Below are positions 40,387 through 50,138 of a stretch of 64,000 bases of DNA, piece after piece; within the stretch, counting starts at the first letter, position 1; every line of letters begins with the position of its first letter. The notes beneath the pieces were generated by a model. It saw only the letters and a list, made by a program, of their open reading frames with translations. It did no database searches and was not told where the DNA came from. Location: positions 62,001 to 126,000 of the forward strand of contig NZ_JAQSCU010000012.1 of assembly GCF_029945535.1 (NCBI RefSeq). The letters are read 5' to 3'. Made by a program: the position numbers and the translations under genes. Source of the DNA: Methylotenera sp. Its GTDB lineage: Bacteria > Pseudomonadota > Gammaproteobacteria > Burkholderiales > Methylophilaceae.

Positions 40387-40713
40387 ATGAGCGAGCATAT
40401 CACACACCTTAACGACGCAAGTTTTGAACAAGATGTACTGCAGTCACAACTTCCTGTTTTAGTAGACTACTGGGCAGAATGGTGTGGCCCTTGCAAAATG
40501 ATTGCGCCAATCTTAGATGAAATTTCTAAAGAGTACGCTGGCCGTCTTAAAGTGGGCAAACTAAATATTGATGATAATCAACTAACGCCACCAAAATACG
40601 GCATTCGTGGCATTCCAACATTGATGCTATTTAAAAATGGTAATGTTGAAGCGACAAAAGTTGGCGCATTATCAAAATCTCAATTAACAGCATTCATTGA
40701 CAGCAACATCTAA
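40387..40713 (+). CDS. trxA: Thioredoxin
   Basis: Cytoplasmic general disulfide reductase of 108 residues. The active site is WCGPCK (Cys33 and Cys36), in the context [20 protein letters not shown]. The cis-Pro region is [15 protein letters not shown]. Length and sequence match classical Trx1. It precedes rho, an arrangement also found in E. coli, but a clear terminator separates the two genes here. Confidence 0.96.
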   Translation: MSEHITHLNDASFEQDVLQSQLPVLVDYWAEWCGPCKMIAPILDEISKEYAGRLKVGKLNIDDNQLTPPKYGIRGIPTLMLFKNGNVEATKVGALSKSQLTAFIDSNI

Positions 40714-40740
40714 ACCATTTAGGCTGTACATGTCATCACA

Positions 40741-40779
40741 AATGCTTGATTTCTAACCCCTTAAAATCAAGCATTTTTT
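40741..40779 (+). terminator. Intrinsic terminator after trxA
   Basis: Twelve-base arms AATGCTTGATTT (40741-40752) and AAATCAAGCATT (40764-40775) form a perfect stem followed by a T-run. It lies 28 bp after the trxA stop and before rho. Confidence 0.85.
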
Positions 40780-40850
40780 GAAATTATCCTTTAATTTAAA
40801 TCTGTAGTTCTCAATCCTGCCCCACACAATTCTTGTTTTAGTGAGCCTCC

Positions 40851-42110
40851 ATGCACTTATCCGACCTTAAGCATTTACCCGTTACAGAGCTAGTAGAAAT
40901 GGCTATCGCCGATGAAATTGATAATGCTAGTCGAATGCGCAAGCAGGATTTGATTTTCGCCATTTTGAAACATAAAGCGAAAAAGGGAGAAAGCATTTTT
41001 GGTGATGGGACGCTTGAGGTGCTACAAGATGGTTTTGGATTTTTGCGCTCGCCAGACACGTCTTATTTAGCTGGTCCAGATGATATTTACGTATCACCTT
41101 CACAAATCCGCAGATTCAATCTGCACACAGGCGATAGCATACAAGGTGAAATTCGCATCCCTAAAGATGGTGAACGTTACTTCGCACTAGTTAAAGTCGA
41201 TGTAGTCAACGGTGAGGCGCCTGAAAACACTAAGCACAAAATTCTGTTTGAAAACTTAACACCGCTATTCCCAACGATTCCACTTACATTAGAGCGTGAT
41301 ATCAAAGGTGTAGAAAACATTACTAGCCGCGTAATTGATATGATTGCACCAATTGGTCGCGGTCAACGTGGCTTATTGGTCGCGAGCCCGAAAAGCGGTA
41401 AAACCGTGATGATGCAAAACATCGCGCATGCAATTACTGCAAATCATCCTGATGTAATTTTAATCGTGTTGTTGATTGATGAGCGTCCTGAAGAAGTGAC
41501 AGAAATGACCCGCTCAGTAAGAGGCGAAGTCGTTGCGTCAACCTTTGACGAGCCAGCAACACGCCACGTACAAGTTGCTGAAATGGTGCTTGAAAAAGCT
41601 AAACGCTTGGTTGAACATAAAAAAGACGTCGTCATTCTATTAGACTCTATTACTCGTTTAGCGCGAGCTTACAATACCGTAATCCCATCTTCTGGCAAAG
41701 TATTAACTGGTGGTGTGGATGCCAATGCATTACAACGCCCAAAACGTTTCTTTGGTGCTGCGCGTAATGTCGAAGAAGGTGGTTCATTAACTATTATTGC
41801 TACAGCCCTCGTTGATACTGGCTCTCGCATGGATGATGTCATCTATGAAGAGTTCAAGGGTACGGGTAATATGGAAATTCATCTTGACCGTAAAATGGCT
41901 GAGAAACGTCAGTATCCTGCTATCAATGTTAATAAATCTGGCACGCGTCGTGAAGAGCTTCTTATCGAAAAAGATGTGCTACAGAAAATTTGGGTGCTTC
42001 GTAAACTACTCTACCCTATGGATGATCTAGAGGCGATGGAGTTCTTGTTAGACAAAATCAAAGCCACGAAAAACAATGCTGACTTTTTTGACAGCATGCG
42101 TCGCGGCTAA
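40851..42110 (+). CDS. rho: Transcription termination factor Rho
   Basis: Hexameric RNA helicase that terminates transcription. The N-terminal helix bundle ([18 protein letters not shown]) and cold-shock-like RNA-binding domain ([22 protein letters not shown], about 61-82) are followed by the motor. Walker A is SPKSGKTV at about 179-186, Walker B is [17 protein letters not shown], and the Q- and R-loops include [25 protein letters not shown]. At 419 residues it equals E. coli Rho. Bicyclomycin-site residues appear intact, though they were not checked individually. Confidence 0.98.
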   Translation: MHLSDLKHLPVTELVEMAIADEIDNASRMRKQDLIFAILKHKAKKGESIFGDGTLEVLQDGFGFLRSPDTSYLAGPDDIYVSPSQIRRFNLHTGDSIQGEIRIPKDGERYFALVKVDVVNGEAPENTKHKILFENLTPLFPTIPLTLERDIKGVENITSRVIDMIAPIGRGQRGLLVASPKSGKTVMMQNIAHAITANHPDVILIVLLIDERPEEVTEMTRSVRGEVVASTFDEPATRHVQVAEMVLEKAKRLVEHKKDVVILLDSITRLARAYNTVIPSSGKVLTGGVDANALQRPKRFFGAARNVEEGGSLTIIATALVDTGSRMDDVIYEEFKGTGNMEIHLDRKMAEKRQYPAINVNKSGTRREELLIEKDVLQKIWVLRKLLYPMDDLEAMEFLLDKIKATKNNADFFDSMRRG

Positions 42111-42172
42111 ATAAGCTGTAGTTGTTAAGGCTATAGCTTACTAAGATTTATCAGCTTAATTAACACATAACC

Positions 42173-42201
42173 TTGCGCACGAACCAGAATGCAAATATAA
42201 T
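42173..42201 (+). promoter_or_regulatory. Sigma-70 promoter for rpmE2
   Basis: TTGCGC (42173-42178) and a perfect TATAAT (42196-42201) are separated by exactly 17 bp, leaving a leader of about 95 nt before the rpmE2 ATG. This is the best sigma-70 match I found in the window. Confidence 0.7.
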
Positions 42202-42301
42202 GCGCGGTTACAGCGAAACTGTATTTTTACAGCAATTTGCACTTACTAACGAACTACTAAATAGTGCCGTATCTTTCGGCAACACATATTGAGGCTATAT
42301 T

Positions 42302-42544
42302 ATGAAAGATGGAATCCATCCAGAATACCGCGACGTTGTTTTTCAAGACATCGGTGCAGATTTTAGTTTTATCACTCGCTCTACTATCTCAGCGCGCGAC
42401 ACAATCAAATGGACTGATGGTAAAGAATATCCATTGGTTAAAATCGAAGTATCATCAAAATCACACCCGTTCTACACTGGTAAACAAATGATTTTAGATA
42501 CTGCTGGTCGTGTTGATAAATTCCGTAAAAAATACGGTATGTAA
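42302..42544 (+). CDS. rpmE2: Ribosomal protein bL31, type B
   Basis: Large-subunit ribosomal protein of 80 residues. It starts [14 protein letters not shown] and contains [17 protein letters not shown] and [14 protein letters not shown] with a C-terminal KFRKKYGM. It has no cysteines, so it is the zinc-independent (C-) type B form, which in other bacteria can replace the zinc-binding form. It has its own promoter and terminator. No Cys-containing bL31 gene is in the window. Confidence 0.95.
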   Translation: MKDGIHPEYRDVVFQDIGADFSFITRSTISARDTIKWTDGKEYPLVKIEVSSKSHPFYTGKQMILDTAGRVDKFRKKYGM

Positions 42545-42550
42545 TCATAC

Positions 42551-42599
42551 TTTGCAATCTAGATTGCAAATATCAAGGCAGCTCAGGCTGCCTTTTTTA
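42551..42599 (+). terminator. Palindrome plus intrinsic terminator after rpmE2
   Basis: A perfect 20-bp palindrome (42551-42570, centre TCTAGA) is followed five bases later by the stem AAGGCAGC / GCTGCCTT (42575-42594, TCAG loop) and a T-run. The second stem is a standard Rho-independent terminator. The first may add stability or act on its own. Confidence 0.85.
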
Positions 42600-42731
42600 T
42601 TTTCGTAACTAAAAGACTCAACATCGATAACGCAGCTTCATTTAATTCAACAGAATTTCTTGCTGCGCGACACAATCGGTTAAAATAAACAATTAAGACT
42701 AATAAAAAAGCAAACTTAGCGACTCAATATT

Positions 42732-44384
42732 ATGCGTTTTCAACTGGATCACGACTGGCAAGGTAATATGTCAACACCGCGGGCACGCATAGGTGACGGG
42801 GCAAAAACACAACTATTACTTTTATTATGTGCAATCTGGATTGTATTAGGCCTAATTGGTCATGCACCTTGGAAGCCGCTAGAGTCTACCAGCATCAATA
42901 TTGTCAAAAATATTTTAGATGGTGGCAGCATACTTGCGCCTTTAGTTAGTGGCGAATCCTTTCCTTCGACCCCTCCTCTTTACTACCTAAGTGCAGCTGC
43001 CAGCGCAAAATTACTCTCTCCACTACTAAGCACTCATGACGGTGCCAGGCTGTTCAATACCATTTGGTTAGCCATATTATTGCTCATGGTGGGAATGACC
43101 GGTAGAGAGCTGTGGACGCGTGGTGTCGGGCGTCACGCTACATTCATTATGATAGGTACCATAGGTTTGATTATCAGCGCACACAGCTTGAGCGCTGAAA
43201 TCGCAAACCTAACTTGCTTGGCGACTGGCTTTTATGCATTAGCGCTGTCTAAGCGCCGCCCTTGGCGTGCAAGCGCTCTTTTGGGAGCCGCGCTTGGCAT
43301 CGGGTTTTTAAGCTTTGGTGTAATGCCAGCACTTATTTTACTAAGTACCGCACTTATACTGCCTTTAATATTCAAAATTTGGCGCACAAAAAGCTTTGCA
43401 AAGTTCTTGAGTCTAGCCATTGTGATTGCCGCCCCAATGATATTAACTTGGATTCTATTACTGCAAAATTACTACCCTGCAATGCTATTGAGCTGGTGGC
43501 AACTCAATCTTAATAATTTCAACCAATTAAACCACCTCTATTTTTTACGTATCTTAATTTGGTATGCTTGGCCTGCCCTGCCATTGGCAGTATTAGGCTT
43601 ATGGCGCTATCGCCAACAGTTGCTCAGCAAACCTAAATTTCAGTTGATGATTAGCTTTTTTGTTTGCAGTTTATTTTTCTTAGGGTTAGGTGCCAGCACT
43701 AAAGACATTAATGCACTACCTTTACTTTTACCACTTGTAGCACTAGGTGCAGGCAGTGTAGAACATCTAAAACGCGGAGCGGCTGCGGCTTTGAACTGGT
43801 TTGGCGTCATGCTATTTGGGCTAATTGGTGCGCTGATTTGGTTAGGTTGGGCAGCAATGCTGACTGGCTATCCTGTCAAAATTAAAGAGCGCATGCAGTT
43901 CTTATCTGGTGCATATGCAACTCATTTTAACTGGTTATCATTTGTTATTGCCTTAGCAATTACCCTCATATGGATGTTTGTTTGCATGCGGGCTAAACAA
44001 ACCAATAAGTCCACAGTGACCAATTGGGCAGTAGGAATGACTTTTGGCTGGGGCTTATTAATGACGCTTTGGTTACCACTGATAGACTCAGCTAAAAGCT
44101 ATCAAACAGTGTTTTTAAGCATGAATAAAGTACTACCAAAAACATATAACTGCATCAACAGCCTAGATGTAGCTCAGGCTCAAGGCTTATTGCTTAATTA
44201 CTACACCAATATTCAACTACTGCCTTTTGAAACCACGCAGCAATTAAATTGTGATTTTTATTTATTGCAAGACGTAAGAGGTGTAGGAAAAATGCAGCCT
44301 GGTCAGGAGTGGAAACAGATTTGGAACGGCAAACGCGCGGCTGACAGAAAAGAGGGCTTTAGGTTATTTCAGCGCGTAAAGTAG
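42732..44384 (+). CDS. ArnT-like polytopic glycosyltransferase
   Basis: A 550-residue inner-membrane protein with about 11-12 hydrophobic helices, of the ArnT/PMT-like GT-C type that uses lipid-linked sugars. After the first helix the periplasmic loop GHAPWKPLESTSINIV holds an acidic residue where the catalytic Asp/Glu usually stands, and PSTPPLYYLSAAASAKL fits the family pattern of a Pro-rich loop. The C-terminal 100 residues form a soluble domain. The acceptor could be lipid A, a glycan or a protein. It is a single gene with about 130 bp upstream, convergent with fdsD. Met13 of the frame is an alternative start. Confidence 0.75.
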   Translation: MRFQLDHDWQGNMSTPRARIGDGAKTQLLLLLCAIWIVLGLIGHAPWKPLESTSINIVKNILDGGSILAPLVSGESFPSTPPLYYLSAAASAKLLSPLLSTHDGARLFNTIWLAILLLMVGMTGRELWTRGVGRHATFIMIGTIGLIISAHSLSAEIANLTCLATGFYALALSKRRPWRASALLGAALGIGFLSFGVMPALILLSTALILPLIFKIWRTKSFAKFLSLAIVIAAPMILTWILLLQNYYPAMLLSWWQLNLNNFNQLNHLYFLRILIWYAWPALPLAVLGLWRYRQQLLSKPKFQLMISFFVCSLFFLGLGASTKDINALPLLLPLVALGAGSVEHLKRGAAAALNWFGVMLFGLIGALIWLGWAAMLTGYPVKIKERMQFLSGAYATHFNWLSFVIALAITLIWMFVCMRAKQTNKSTVTNWAVGMTFGWGLLMTLWLPLIDSAKSYQTVFLSMNKVLPKTYNCINSLDVAQAQGLLLNYYTNIQLLPFETTQQLNCDFYLLQDVRGVGKMQPGQEWKQIWNGKRAADRKEGFRLFQRVK

Positions 44385-44424
44385 CATAAGAGCCTCAGCT
44401 ACCTAATTCAGTAACTTAAATAGT

Positions 44425-44643
44425 TCAAAGCTTTAAATGTGCTTTAATCGCGTTCTGCACTTGAGCATGTATGCCAGCACCGCTTTGTTCACTCACATAC
44501 TCTGCAATTTGTTTACGCATCGATAATGCCCAAAACTTATTGATATGCTCTGCAATGTCTTTTTGAGCGTGACTTTGGTTTGGATATGATTCGTAAAAAT
44601 CACCGATTTGATTAGCCATTGAAATTAAGCGTTGAATATCCAT
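44425..44643 (-). CDS. fdsD: Formate dehydrogenase subunit delta
   Basis: Small accessory subunit (72 residues) of the NAD-dependent molybdenum formate dehydrogenase. The sequence MDIQRLISMANQIGDFYESYP with HINKFWALSMRKQIAEYV fits the FdsD family, which carries a conserved helical MANQI...FF/Y core and W-x-x-RM/MR segment. It is the last gene of the operon, 18 bp after fdhD. FdsD is needed for active enzyme in relatives and probably takes part in cofactor insertion or stability. Confidence 0.88.
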   Translation of the reverse strand: MDIQRLISMANQIGDFYESYPNQSHAQKDIAEHINKFWALSMRKQIAEYVSEQSGAGIHAQVQNAIKAHLKL

Positions 44644-44661
44644 TTTTACTTTTCTCTAATC

Positions 44662-45474
44662 TTACTCATTCATAATATTGTCAGCGTGACTGTAAATCAC
44701 ATAACGACCTTCTCTTGCAAATCCAACTAAGGTTAAGCCGCATTGTTCTGCTACTCGCACTGCCAAACCTGTGGGTGCTGAAACCGCGACTAACATGCCC
44801 ACGCCAGCGCTTGCTGTTTTTTGTACCATTTCAAAACTTGCACGACTGGTGGTAATAATAAAACCAGTCCTATCAAGCTCTTGTTTTGCTAGTGCGCCAA
44901 CCAACTTATCCAGTGCGTTATGCCTTCCTACATCCTCACGCACCAAGCTCACCGTGCCATCAGCCTGTACATAAGCACTAGCATGGGTTGCGCCCGTTTG
45001 CTGTTGTAACTTCTGCTGCGCCTGTATGGTTTTCAAGCCAGTCACTATGGCGCTTGCATTAAACCTGCGATATGTTTTTAGCAACGCTGGATAACGCATG
45101 GCTTGTGCTAAATTTTCAGCGCCACATAATCCGCAGCCAGTTTTACCTGCTAAGGTACGACGTCGCTCTTTAAGCTGCATAAACCGTTCACTAGCAATTT
45201 CACAATGCAACTCTATGCCATTACTTTGCACTTGTAATTCAATGCCATATAGCTCACCAGCACTTTGTACGATGCCTTCGCTAAGCGAAAAACCAAGTGC
45301 AAAATCTTCTAAATCTTGTGCCGTTGCCAACATCACCGCATGTGAAACACCGTTGTAAATCAGCGCCACCGGTGTTTCTTCTGCCAAACAATCTTGCGTT
45401 TTTACTATTTCACCATTTTGCCATTGTGAAACACTCAACGTGCTTAATGGCACATCTGCAACCAATTTAACCAT
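44662..45474 (-). CDS. fdhD: FdhD/FdsC sulfurtransferase for formate dehydrogenase
   Basis: Cytoplasmic chaperone that delivers sulfurated bis-MGD cofactor to formate dehydrogenase; called fdsC in fds operons. The functional Cys pair lies in GKTGCGLCGAENLA (CxxC). DFALGFSLSEGIV, SLVREDVGRHNALDKLVG and TTSRASFEMVQKTASAGVGMLVAVSAPTGLAV are FdhD signatures. I start it at ATG 45474 (MVKLVADV); a TTG five codons earlier is unlikely. The gene lies between fdsA and fdsD, the exact order fdsGBACD known from Rhodobacter and Cupriavidus. The 153-bp gap to fdsA holds hairpins. Confidence 0.93.
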   Translation of the reverse strand: MVKLVADVPLSTLSVSQWQNGEIVKTQDCLAEETPVALIYNGVSHAVMLATAQDLEDFALGFSLSEGIVQSAGELYGIELQVQSNGIELHCEIASERFMQLKERRRTLAGKTGCGLCGAENLAQAMRYPALLKTYRRFNASAIVTGLKTIQAQQKLQQQTGATHASAYVQADGTVSLVREDVGRHNALDKLVGALAKQELDRTGFIITTSRASFEMVQKTASAGVGMLVAVSAPTGLAVRVAEQCGLTLVGFAREGRYVIYSHADNIMNE

Positions 45475-45503
45475 ATGTAAATCTGCCAACTACACACACC
45501 TTC

Positions 45504-45581
45504 ATACCAACAGAAGCTGGTATCCATTGGCTTGCTTTGCACAGCTATTGGTAGCAACTGTATTCCAGCTTTCACTGGAAT
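45504..45581. repeat. Two hairpins in the fdsA-fdhD gap
   Basis: Stem ATACCA / TGGTAT (45504-45509 with 45518-45523) and stem ATTCCAG / CTGGAAT (45562-45568 with 45575-45581), the latter followed by GACG, lie in the 153-bp space between fdsA and fdhD. The second resembles the ATTCCxG...GGAATGACG hairpins seen elsewhere in the window. Neither has a T-run, so an mRNA-stabilising or REP-type role is more likely than termination. Confidence 0.5.
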
Positions 45582-45627
45582 GACGTAGTAGCTGATGAAT
45601 GACGGCTAACATTAAATAAACTTATTG

Positions 45628-48534
45628 CTAAAGCTCAATTTTTGCTGCTTCTAGGTCTCTATCGGCAAACGCCAACTGTGCTTCACTAAAGGTTTTGTAA
45701 TGTTGCTGCCAATCAGAAAGCTGATTCACGCGTGTCACTTGTACGGCGGTGACCTTAAACTCAGGACAGTTTGTTGCCCAGTCCGAATTCTCAGTCGTAA
45801 TGACGTTTGCGCCAGATTCTGGATGGTGGAACGTGGTGTAAATCACACCAGGTTGCACACGTTCAGTAATTTTTACACGCAATACAGTTTCACCTGCTCG
45901 ACTAGCAATACCTACCCAATCACCTTCGTGAATGCCGCGCTCTGCTGCATCATGCGGGTGAATTTCCACAATATCTTCGCTATGCCAAGCTACGTTCTTA
46001 GTACGACGTGTTTGTGCTCCTACGTTGTATTGCGAAAGGATACGACCTGTCGTTAGAATCAGTGGGAACTTAGGCGTTACTTTTTCAGTGGTCGCCACAT
46101 ATTGCGTCACGAAGAATTTACCTTTACCGCGTACGAATTCATCGATATGCATGGTCGGCGTGCCTAGTGGTTGCTCGTCATTGCACGGCCACTGTATGCT
46201 GCCTAACTCGTCAAGTTTCTTGAAGCTAACGCCTTTAAATGTTGGTGTTAGGCTTGCCACTTCATCCATAATTTCAGAAGCGTGTTTATAGTCCATAGGG
46301 TAGCCAAGCGCATTCGAGAATTTAGCTGTCACTTCCCAATCTTCCATACCATTTTTTGGTGTCATCACACGGCGCACCGGTGAAATACGACGCTCAGCGT
46401 TGGTAAATGTACCGCTTTTTTCTAAGAATGATGCGCCTGGGAAGAATACATGCGCGAACATTGCAGTCTCGTTCAAGAACAAATCTTGCACGATCACACA
46501 CTCCATATTCTCTAGCGCATGCGTTACATGCTGTGTGTTAGGGTCAGACTGCACAATGTCTTCACCAACACAGTAAATCGCTTTAAAACTGCCTTCTATG
46601 GCATTGTCCAGCATGTTAGGGATACGTAAACCAGGATCATTACTTAACGGACGACCCCATGCGCCTTCAAATAACTCTCGCGTAGCTTCATCTGACACAT
46701 GACGATAACCTGGGTATTCATGTGGCATAGAGCCCATGTCACAAGAACCTTGCACGTTATTTTGACCGCGTAATGGGTTAACGCCCACGCCTTCACGGCC
46801 AATGTTAGCGGTTGCCATGGCTAAGTTTGCAATACCCATCACCATGGTAGAACCTTGGCTGTGCTCGGTAACGCCTAAACCATAATAAATCGCAGCATTG
46901 CCGCCAGTAGCATATAGTCTTGCTGCTGCGCGCAGCTCTTCAGCTGGCACGCCCATTGCCAAACCTAATACTTCAGGTGAGTTTTGTGGGAGCGCAACAA
47001 AATCACGCCACTCTACAAATGAATCCCACTCACAACGCTCTTTTACAAATTCCTCATTCACTAAGCCCTCAGTCACAATGACGTGTGCAATAGCGGAGAT
47101 TAATGCCACGTTAGTGCCTGGTTGTAATTTAAGGTGATAATCTGCTTTAACGTGTGGAGAGTCCACCAAATCAATCGCGCGTGGATCGGCAATAATCAGT
47201 TTTGCACCTTCGCGCAAGCGACGTTTCATTTGTGAAGCAAACACTGGGTGACCATCTGTTGGGTTTGCACCAATCACAAAAATGACATCCGACTGCATCA
47301 CGGAGTCAAAGGTTTGCGTACCTGCTGATTCACCTATTGTTTGTTTTAAACCATAACCTGTCGGGCTATGACAAACACGTGCGCAAGTATCCACGTTGTT
47401 TACACCAAACACTGCACGTACTAGTTTTTGCACGACATAAACTTCTTCATTGGTGCAGCGTGACGATGTAATACCGCCCACAGAAGCTTTGCCATATTTG
47501 GCTTGAATGCGGGTAATTTCACTGGCGGCATAGCTAAATGCTTCATCCCAGCTCACTTGTTGCCATTCATCATGAATGCTTTTACGTATCATAGGTGTGG
47601 TGATACGGTCTTTGTGTGTTGCGTAACCCCATGCAAAACGTCCTTTTACGCATGAATGGCCGTGGTTTGCGCCACCATTTTTATTCGGTACCATGCGAAC
47701 GACTTCTTCGCCTTTCATTTCAGCGTCAAATGAACAACCAACGCCACAATAAGCACAGGTTGTTGTCACGCTGTGCTCAGGCACACCATGCTCAATCACG
47801 GTTTTCTCAATCAATGTTGCCGTTGGGCAAGCTTGCACACAAGCGCCACAAGACACACATTCTGAATTCATAAAATCGGTTACACCAGCAGCTACTTTTG
47901 ATTCAAAGCCACGACCTGAGATAGTGAGTGCAAAGGTGCCTTGCGTTTCTTCACAAGCGCGCACGCAACGTGAACAGACGATACATTTACTTGGGTCAAA
48001 GGTGAAATAAGGGTTGCTTTCATCTTTTTCTGCTTTCAGGTGATTTTCACCTTCATAGCCATAACGCACTTCGCGCAAACCTACTGCGCCAGCCATGTCT
48101 TGCAGTTCACAATCACCATTGGTTGCACAGGTTAAGCAATCTAAAGGATGGTCTGAAATATACAGTTCCATCGTACCGCGACGAATATCGGCAAGCTTAG
48201 GCGTTTGCGTATGTACTTTTAAACCTTCTGCTACAGGCGTTGTACATGAAGCTGGATAGCCACGACGACCTTCAATTTCCACCACACACAAACGGCATGA
48301 ACCAAAAGGCTCTAAGCTATCTGTTGCGCATAGTTTAGGCACGTTAATGCCCGCCATAATTGAGGCACGCATAATAGAGGTACCTTCTGGCACGGTAATT
48401 TCTCTATCATCAATCATCAACGTGACTTGAACGTCTGAATCACTCGCAGGCGTACCATAATCTAATTGATCATCATAATTAGTGCGGCTGTGCTCATGTT
48501 GATGATGCGTATTGCTGTATTTAATGTCGTCCAT
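45628..48534 (-). CDS. fdsA: NAD-dependent formate dehydrogenase, molybdenum subunit alpha
   Basis: Catalytic subunit that oxidises formate to CO2 at a bis-MGD molybdenum centre. In order it shows an N-terminal [2Fe-2S] domain (CATDSLEPFGSCRLC), the HPLDCLTCATNGDCELQ cluster, two ferredoxin-like [4Fe-4S] motifs (CIVCSRCVRACEE and CVSCGACVQACP), and a further [4Fe-4S] site CAYCGVGC near 265. The Mo-ligand Cys is in NNVDTCARVCHSPTGYGL near residue 390, followed by molybdopterin-binding domains. Its 968 residues are typical of soluble FdsA. A Mo-ligand Cys rather than U/TGA makes it a Cys-type enzyme. It follows fdsB after 62 bp containing a repeat. Confidence 0.97.
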   Translation of the reverse strand: MDDIKYSNTHHQHEHSRTNYDDQLDYGTPASDSDVQVTLMIDDREITVPEGTSIMRASIMAGINVPKLCATDSLEPFGSCRLCVVEIEGRRGYPASCTTPVAEGLKVHTQTPKLADIRRGTMELYISDHPLDCLTCATNGDCELQDMAGAVGLREVRYGYEGENHLKAEKDESNPYFTFDPSKCIVCSRCVRACEETQGTFALTISGRGFESKVAAGVTDFMNSECVSCGACVQACPTATLIEKTVIEHGVPEHSVTTTCAYCGVGCSFDAEMKGEEVVRMVPNKNGGANHGHSCVKGRFAWGYATHKDRITTPMIRKSIHDEWQQVSWDEAFSYAASEITRIQAKYGKASVGGITSSRCTNEEVYVVQKLVRAVFGVNNVDTCARVCHSPTGYGLKQTIGESAGTQTFDSVMQSDVIFVIGANPTDGHPVFASQMKRRLREGAKLIIADPRAIDLVDSPHVKADYHLKLQPGTNVALISAIAHVIVTEGLVNEEFVKERCEWDSFVEWRDFVALPQNSPEVLGLAMGVPAEELRAAARLYATGGNAAIYYGLGVTEHSQGSTMVMGIANLAMATANIGREGVGVNPLRGQNNVQGSCDMGSMPHEYPGYRHVSDEATRELFEGAWGRPLSNDPGLRIPNMLDNAIEGSFKAIYCVGEDIVQSDPNTQHVTHALENMECVIVQDLFLNETAMFAHVFFPGASFLEKSGTFTNAERRISPVRRVMTPKNGMEDWEVTAKFSNALGYPMDYKHASEIMDEVASLTPTFKGVSFKKLDELGSIQWPCNDEQPLGTPTMHIDEFVRGKGKFFVTQYVATTEKVTPKFPLILTTGRILSQYNVGAQTRRTKNVAWHSEDIVEIHPHDAAERGIHEGDWVGIASRAGETVLRVKITERVQPGVIYTTFHHPESGANVITTENSDWATNCPEFKVTAVQVTRVNQLSDWQQHYKTFSEAQLAFADRDLEAAKIEL

Positions 48535-48544
48535 TTTAATGCTC

Positions 48545-48600
48545 CTACTATTTTGTAGAGCGGGTTTTAACCCGACATATCAGGCCAAAGCCTGACCTAC
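48545..48600. repeat. Two-hairpin palindromic repeat between fdsB and fdsA
   Basis: Stem CGGGTT / AACCCG (48561-48574) and stem TCAGGC / GCCTGA (48580-48595) lie side by side. The ends GTAG and CTAC can pair to enclose both, giving a cloverleaf-like fold. The right end runs into the fdsB stop codon. It fills nearly the whole fdsB-fdsA gap and looks like a REP-type insertion. Confidence 0.65.
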
Positions 48601-50138
48601 TTAGCTATTCCGAAATCTTCAGGGAAATGATTCATCGCGCTTAACACTGGATATGGCGTCATGCCACCCAATGCGCACAGCGAACCATTCAACATAGTGT
48701 CGCTTAAATCGCGCACCAACTTAATGTTTTTCGCAGTATCTTTGCCTGCAATGATTTTATCAATTACTTCAACGCCACGGGTTGAACCTATACGACACGG
48801 CGTACATTTTCCGCATGACTCTATCGCGCAGAATTCAAATGCATAACGTGCCATTTTCGCCATATCAACCGTATCATCAAACGCGACAATACCGCCGTGG
48901 CCAACAACCGCCCAAATATTGCTAAACGCTTCATAATCTAAAGGCGTATCGAATTGGCTTTCTGGCAAGAACGCGCCTAATGGCCCGCCCACTTGCACTG
49001 CGCGAATCGGCTTGCCTGTCGCTGAACCACCACCGTAATCGTAAAGCAGCTCACGCAAGGTAACACCAAACGCAAGTTCGACTAGTCCACCATGTTTTAA
49101 ATTACCTGCCAACTGAATAGGCAAAGTGCCGCGTGAGCGACCCATGCCGTAATCCGCATAATATTGTGCGCCTTTATCCAAAATAATTGGCACCGTTGCG
49201 AGTGAAATTACATTATTCACAACAGTAGGTTTGCCGAATAAGCCCTCAATCGCTGGTAGTGGTGGTTTAAATCTTACTAGACCTCGCTTACCTTCTAAGC
49301 TTTCGAGTAGTGAGGTTTCTTCACCGCATACATAAGCACCAGCTGCGCGACGAACCTCTAAATTAAAGGTATGTGTTGAGCCAAAAATTTTATCGCCCAA
49401 ATAGCCTGCCGCCTCTGCTTTAGCAATAGCTTCGTTCAAAACTTTAAGCGCATGTGGGTACTCACTACGCAAGTAAATATAACCTTGTGTCGCACCTACT
49501 GCAACCCCTGCAATCGTCATGCCTTCAATCAGCACAAACGGGTCATCTTCCATAATCATGCGGTCTGAGAACGTACCAGAGTCACCTTCATCCGCATTAC
49601 ATACAATGTATTTTTGGTCAGCCTGACAGCCCAATACGGTATTCCATTTAATACCAGTTGGGAAAGCAGCGCCACCACGACCACGCAGACCTGAGTCTGT
49701 GACCGCTTTAACAATCTCAGCACCTGATAATGTCAGTGCTTTTTTGAGGCCTTTATAGCCATCGTGGGCAATATAATCATCTAAAGAAACTGGGTCCGTA
49801 ATACCAACACGCGCAAACGTTAAGCGCTGTTGTTTTTTCAACCATTCAATTTTTTCGGTTAAACCTAAACTCAAAGGGTGATTTTTAGCATTCAGAAAAT
49901 CTGCGTCAAAAAGCGAAGGGACATCTTTAGCTTTAACGGGACCATAAGCAACACGACCTTGGTCTGTTGCTACTTCAACCATTGTTTCAAGCCAGTAAAG
50001 ACCACGAGAGCCATTACGGATAATTGTTATTTCTAAACCGCGTTTTTTTGCTTCCAGAGCAATCGCACTAGCTACTTTTTCAGCGCCCATTGAAAGCGCG
50101 CTAGAGTCGCGAGGAACATATACTTTAGTTGTCATCAT
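48597..50138 (-). CDS. fdsB: NAD-dependent formate dehydrogenase, subunit beta
   Basis: Flavoprotein subunit that passes electrons from the FdsA clusters to NAD+. The N-terminal ~120 residues form a thioredoxin-like domain. FMN/NAD binding is shown by DSGLRGRGGAAFPTGIKW and YIVCNADEGDSGTFSDR (about 150-200), and the C-terminal [4Fe-4S] site is ESCGKCTPCRIGS. It is homologous to NuoF. The 513 residues match FdsB. Its ATG overlaps the fdsG stop by one base (TAATG); a second ATG follows immediately. Confidence 0.96.
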   Translation of the reverse strand: MMTTKVYVPRDSSALSMGAEKVASAIALEAKKRGLEITIIRNGSRGLYWLETMVEVATDQGRVAYGPVKAKDVPSLFDADFLNAKNHPLSLGLTEKIEWLKKQQRLTFARVGITDPVSLDDYIAHDGYKGLKKALTLSGAEIVKAVTDSGLRGRGGAAFPTGIKWNTVLGCQADQKYIVCNADEGDSGTFSDRMIMEDDPFVLIEGMTIAGVAVGATQGYIYLRSEYPHALKVLNEAIAKAEAAGYLGDKIFGSTHTFNLEVRRAAGAYVCGEETSLLESLEGKRGLVRFKPPLPAIEGLFGKPTVVNNVISLATVPIILDKGAQYYADYGMGRSRGTLPIQLAGNLKHGGLVELAFGVTLRELLYDYGGGSATGKPIRAVQVGGPLGAFLPESQFDTPLDYEAFSNIWAVVGHGGIVAFDDTVDMAKMARYAFEFCAIESCGKCTPCRIGSTRGVEVIDKIIAGKDTAKNIKLVRDLSDTMLNGSLCALGGMTPYPVLSAMNHFPEDFGIAK

